Of a stretch of 64,000 nt of DNA, positions 62,584 to 64,000 are shown in pieces. The DNA lies in the NCBI RefSeq assembly GCF_003003235.1, contig NZ_PVUE01000022.1:18150-82149 (forward strand), written 5' to 3'. The stretch comes from Antricoccus suffuscus (lineage in GTDB: Bacteria; Actinomycetota; Actinomycetes; Mycobacteriales; Antricoccaceae). The notes below the pieces were generated by a model. It made no database searches, had not been told where the DNA came from, and was given only the letters and a program-made list of their open reading frames with translations. Both the position numbers and the translations under genes were made by a program. The first letter of the stretch is position 1. Every line of letters starts with the position of its first letter.

Positions 62584-63527
62584 GCTGTTGCTCCTACTCG
62601 GGAATGCTCGGTGGGGTTCTGAACCTGCGGGGTGGCCTGATCGGCGGTCAGCGCGACGAACGCGTCCTCAAGGTTGTGGGAAGTGATCTCGAGGTCGTGT
62701 GCGTCGGTGTTGTTGAGCAGATATCGGGCGGCGTCGTCGACGTCTTTGCCGTGGATGATGAGCGAATCGCCCCGAGCGTCGATCGAGTCGACCCCTGGCA
62801 GCGCGGCGATCGTTGGCTGGTCGGCGTCGCTCACCGTTGCGCGGAGGGTACGTCCGGAAGCGAGACTCTTGATCTCGGCCGCTGTACCGTCGGCGACGAT
62901 GGAGCCGCGGCGTACGAACACGATCCGATCGGCGTACGCATCGGCCTCCTCGAGGTAGTGGGTAGCGAAAATGACCGTGCGTCCGCGTTTGGCGTCCTCA
63001 CGGATGGCCGTCCAAAACTCGCGGCGCCCTTCCACATCCATGCCAGTGGTCGGCTCATCCAGAATCAGCAAGTCTGGATCGGGTAGAAGCGCTAAGGCGA
63101 AACGCAGTCGCTGCTGTTCACCACCGGAACACTTGCCCACGCGACGATCGGCGATGTCGGTGATTCCCGCGCGTTCGAGTACCTCGCTGACCGGGCGTGA
63201 CGGGGTGAACAGCGAGGCGGTTAACTGCACGGTTTCGGCGACCGTGTAGTCCTTCAGCAACCCGCCAGTCTGCATGACCGCAGACACGGCCCCGAGCGAT
63301 ACCGCCTTGCGTGGCGCCATTCCGTAGACGCTGACGTTGCCGGTCGTCGGTGTGGAGAGCCCAAGGATCATGTCGACCGTGCTGGTCTTGCCGGCGCCAT
63401 TAGGGCCGAGCAAGGCGACGACCTCGCCGCGGTTGATGCGTAGCGAGAGTCCGTCCACCGCGGTCACGGATCCGAACGTCTTGGTCACCGCGTCGAGTAC
63501 GACGCTTGATTCATCGGTAATTGGCAT
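62580..63527 (-). CDS. ABC transporter ATP-binding protein (DrrA-like)
   Basis: The 315-residue ATPase has Walker A GPNGAGKTSTVD, the Q-loop SAVMQTGGLLKDYT, the signature KCSGGEQQRLRFA, Walker B LLILDEPTTGMD and the H-loop ATHYLEEAD. The C-terminal ~90 residues form a DrrA-like tail. ATG 63527 is used; it has GAGGT close upstream. A GTG at 63548 is also in frame. It heads the four-gene unit ATPase-permease-kinase-regulator; the substrate is unknown. Confidence 0.9.
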   Translation of the reverse strand: MPITDESSVVLDAVTKTFGSVTAVDGLSLRINRGEVVALLGPNGAGKTSTVDMILGLSTPTTGNVSVYGMAPRKAVSLGAVSAVMQTGGLLKDYTVAETVQLTASLFTPSRPVSEVLERAGITDIADRRVGKCSGGEQQRLRFALALLPDPDLLILDEPTTGMDVEGRREFWTAIREDAKRGRTVIFATHYLEEADAYADRIVFVRRGSIVADGTAAEIKSLASGRTLRATVSDADQPTIAALPGVDSIDARGDSLIIHGKDVDDAARYLLNNTDAHDLEITSHNLEDAFVALTADQATPQVQNPTEHSRVGATA

Positions 63528-63798
63528 ACCTCGACACTGCTGCACCACCGGCCGATGCGCCTACACCGAAGGTCACCTTCTACCCATGACATCTGTCAGG
63601 ACCGCGCCACGGACGTCCGCACGGTCCGTGAGTTCGTGTCCGGTTCGTCGTCGCCGACAAACGGCTGGCGGATAGGCGAAGCCGCGTGAAAAATGATCAC
63701 CGGAAAGTGTCGGTGCGTCGGTCTAGCGTCGAGGCCAGAAGACCCATCCACCGCGGTGTCGAGAACCGGTGCCGCGGCAATCCGAACAGGAGCCACCC

Positions 63799-64000
63799 AT
63801 GCCTACTGGACTCGACGCGAATGCCCAACCAGGCGAGCAACTCGACCCGAATGACCGGCTGCGTGATGCCGTCGATGCGGCCACCGGCCACACCGAACCC
63901 GACCCTGACCACGACCACGGGGACGAGGGTGACCAGGATGAGCGGAGGGCGCTACCGACGTTCCTGACCCCTATCGAGGACCCTGAAGCGACCTACGACT
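63799..64000 (+). CDS. 5' end of an unidentified gene (3'-partial)
   Basis: An ATG with AGGAG 6 bases upstream opens a frame that runs off the window edge after 67 codons. The visible part is hydrophilic and acidic, with a His/Asp run (DPDHDHGDEGD) and no signal peptide. The family cannot be told from this much. The 271-base gap before it, towards the ATPase gene, should hold two divergent promoters; I see no other structure in it. Confidence 0.6.
   Translation, partial: MPTGLDANAQPGEQLDPNDRLRDAVDAATGHTEPDPDHDHGDEGDQDERRALPTFLTPIEDPEATYD

Noticed and set aside
1..64000. Insertion sequences, prophage, tRNA or rRNA genes
   Set aside because: I found no transposase, integrase or phage motifs, no terminal repeats, and no tRNA-like T-arm sequences in the gaps I read.

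Overview
The window is high-GC bacterial DNA with many GTG starts and one TTG start. Its gene content and order are typical of an actinomycete (Actinomycetota). Two blocks match gene orders I know from Mycobacterium tuberculosis: sucC-sucD-34 kDa-antigen-like protein-perM-like-purN-purH (compare Rv0951-Rv0957), and cdd, deoA, add, a conserved acidic protein and upp (compare Rv3309c-Rv3315c). Other actinobacterial marks are DUF3017 next to folD, Pat-type aminotransferase, GluABCD-type transporter and the BMP-family nucleoside importer. I do not assign a genus. I saw no rRNA, tRNA, insertion sequence, phage gene or CRISPR array.

Layout. 1-8.2 kb: membrane proteins with Pro/Gln-rich tails, an orphan B12-binding domain and succinyl-CoA synthetase (sucCD), ending in a PerM-like divisome-associated protein. 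8.3-15 kb: purN-purH, a MetX-like alpha/beta hydrolase, a divergent PRPP synthetase, folD, a DUF3017 protein and malate dehydrogenase. 15.2-27.5 kb: an accessory acyl-CoA catabolic region. It holds a thiolase, a class III CoA-transferase, a saccharopine-dehydrogenase-like reductase, an SDR, a divergent TetR regulator with candidate operators, an ADP-forming acyl-CoA synthetase, a Cys-less thiolase fused in operon to a DUF35 protein, and a lactate-monooxygenase-like flavoenzyme. A tandem pair of small helical proteins resembling type VII secretion substrates sits inside this region. 27.5-38 kb: galE, a lipoprotein, a hydrolase, citrate synthase, Pat, trpS, a 2'-5' RNA ligase-like protein, a YihY/BrkB protein, an APH(6)-like kinase, a 21-nt tandem repeat and a D,D-carboxypeptidase. 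38-43.6 kb: a glutamate-type ABC importer (gluABCD order) and an S9 peptidase. 43.7-60 kb: a nucleoside uptake and salvage supercluster. 60-63.5 kb: a DesK/DesR-like two-component system with an ABC exporter. The last 200 bases hold the start of an unidentified gene.

How the genes work together. Citrate synthase, succinyl-CoA synthetase and malate dehydrogenase are TCA enzymes. The B12-binding protein may feed succinyl-CoA to sucCD. In the nucleoside cluster the BMP lipoprotein, ATPase and two permeases import nucleosides; cdd and add deaminate them; deoA splits deoxypyrimidine nucleosides; deoC cleaves deoxyribose-5-phosphate to glyceraldehyde-3-phosphate and acetaldehyde; and the two adjacent aldehyde dehydrogenase genes probably deal with the acetaldehyde. 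upp and a uridine-kinase-like protein recover bases and nucleosides. A purine nucleoside phosphorylase and phosphopentomutase are not in the window.

Most promising leads: the Cys-less thiolase plus DUF35 pair, the truncated aldehyde dehydrogenase conserved next to a complete one, the orphan small-protein pair behind DnaA-box-like sites, the four-copy 21-nt repeat, and the 28-bp perfect palindrome in the gltA/hydrolase divergent region.
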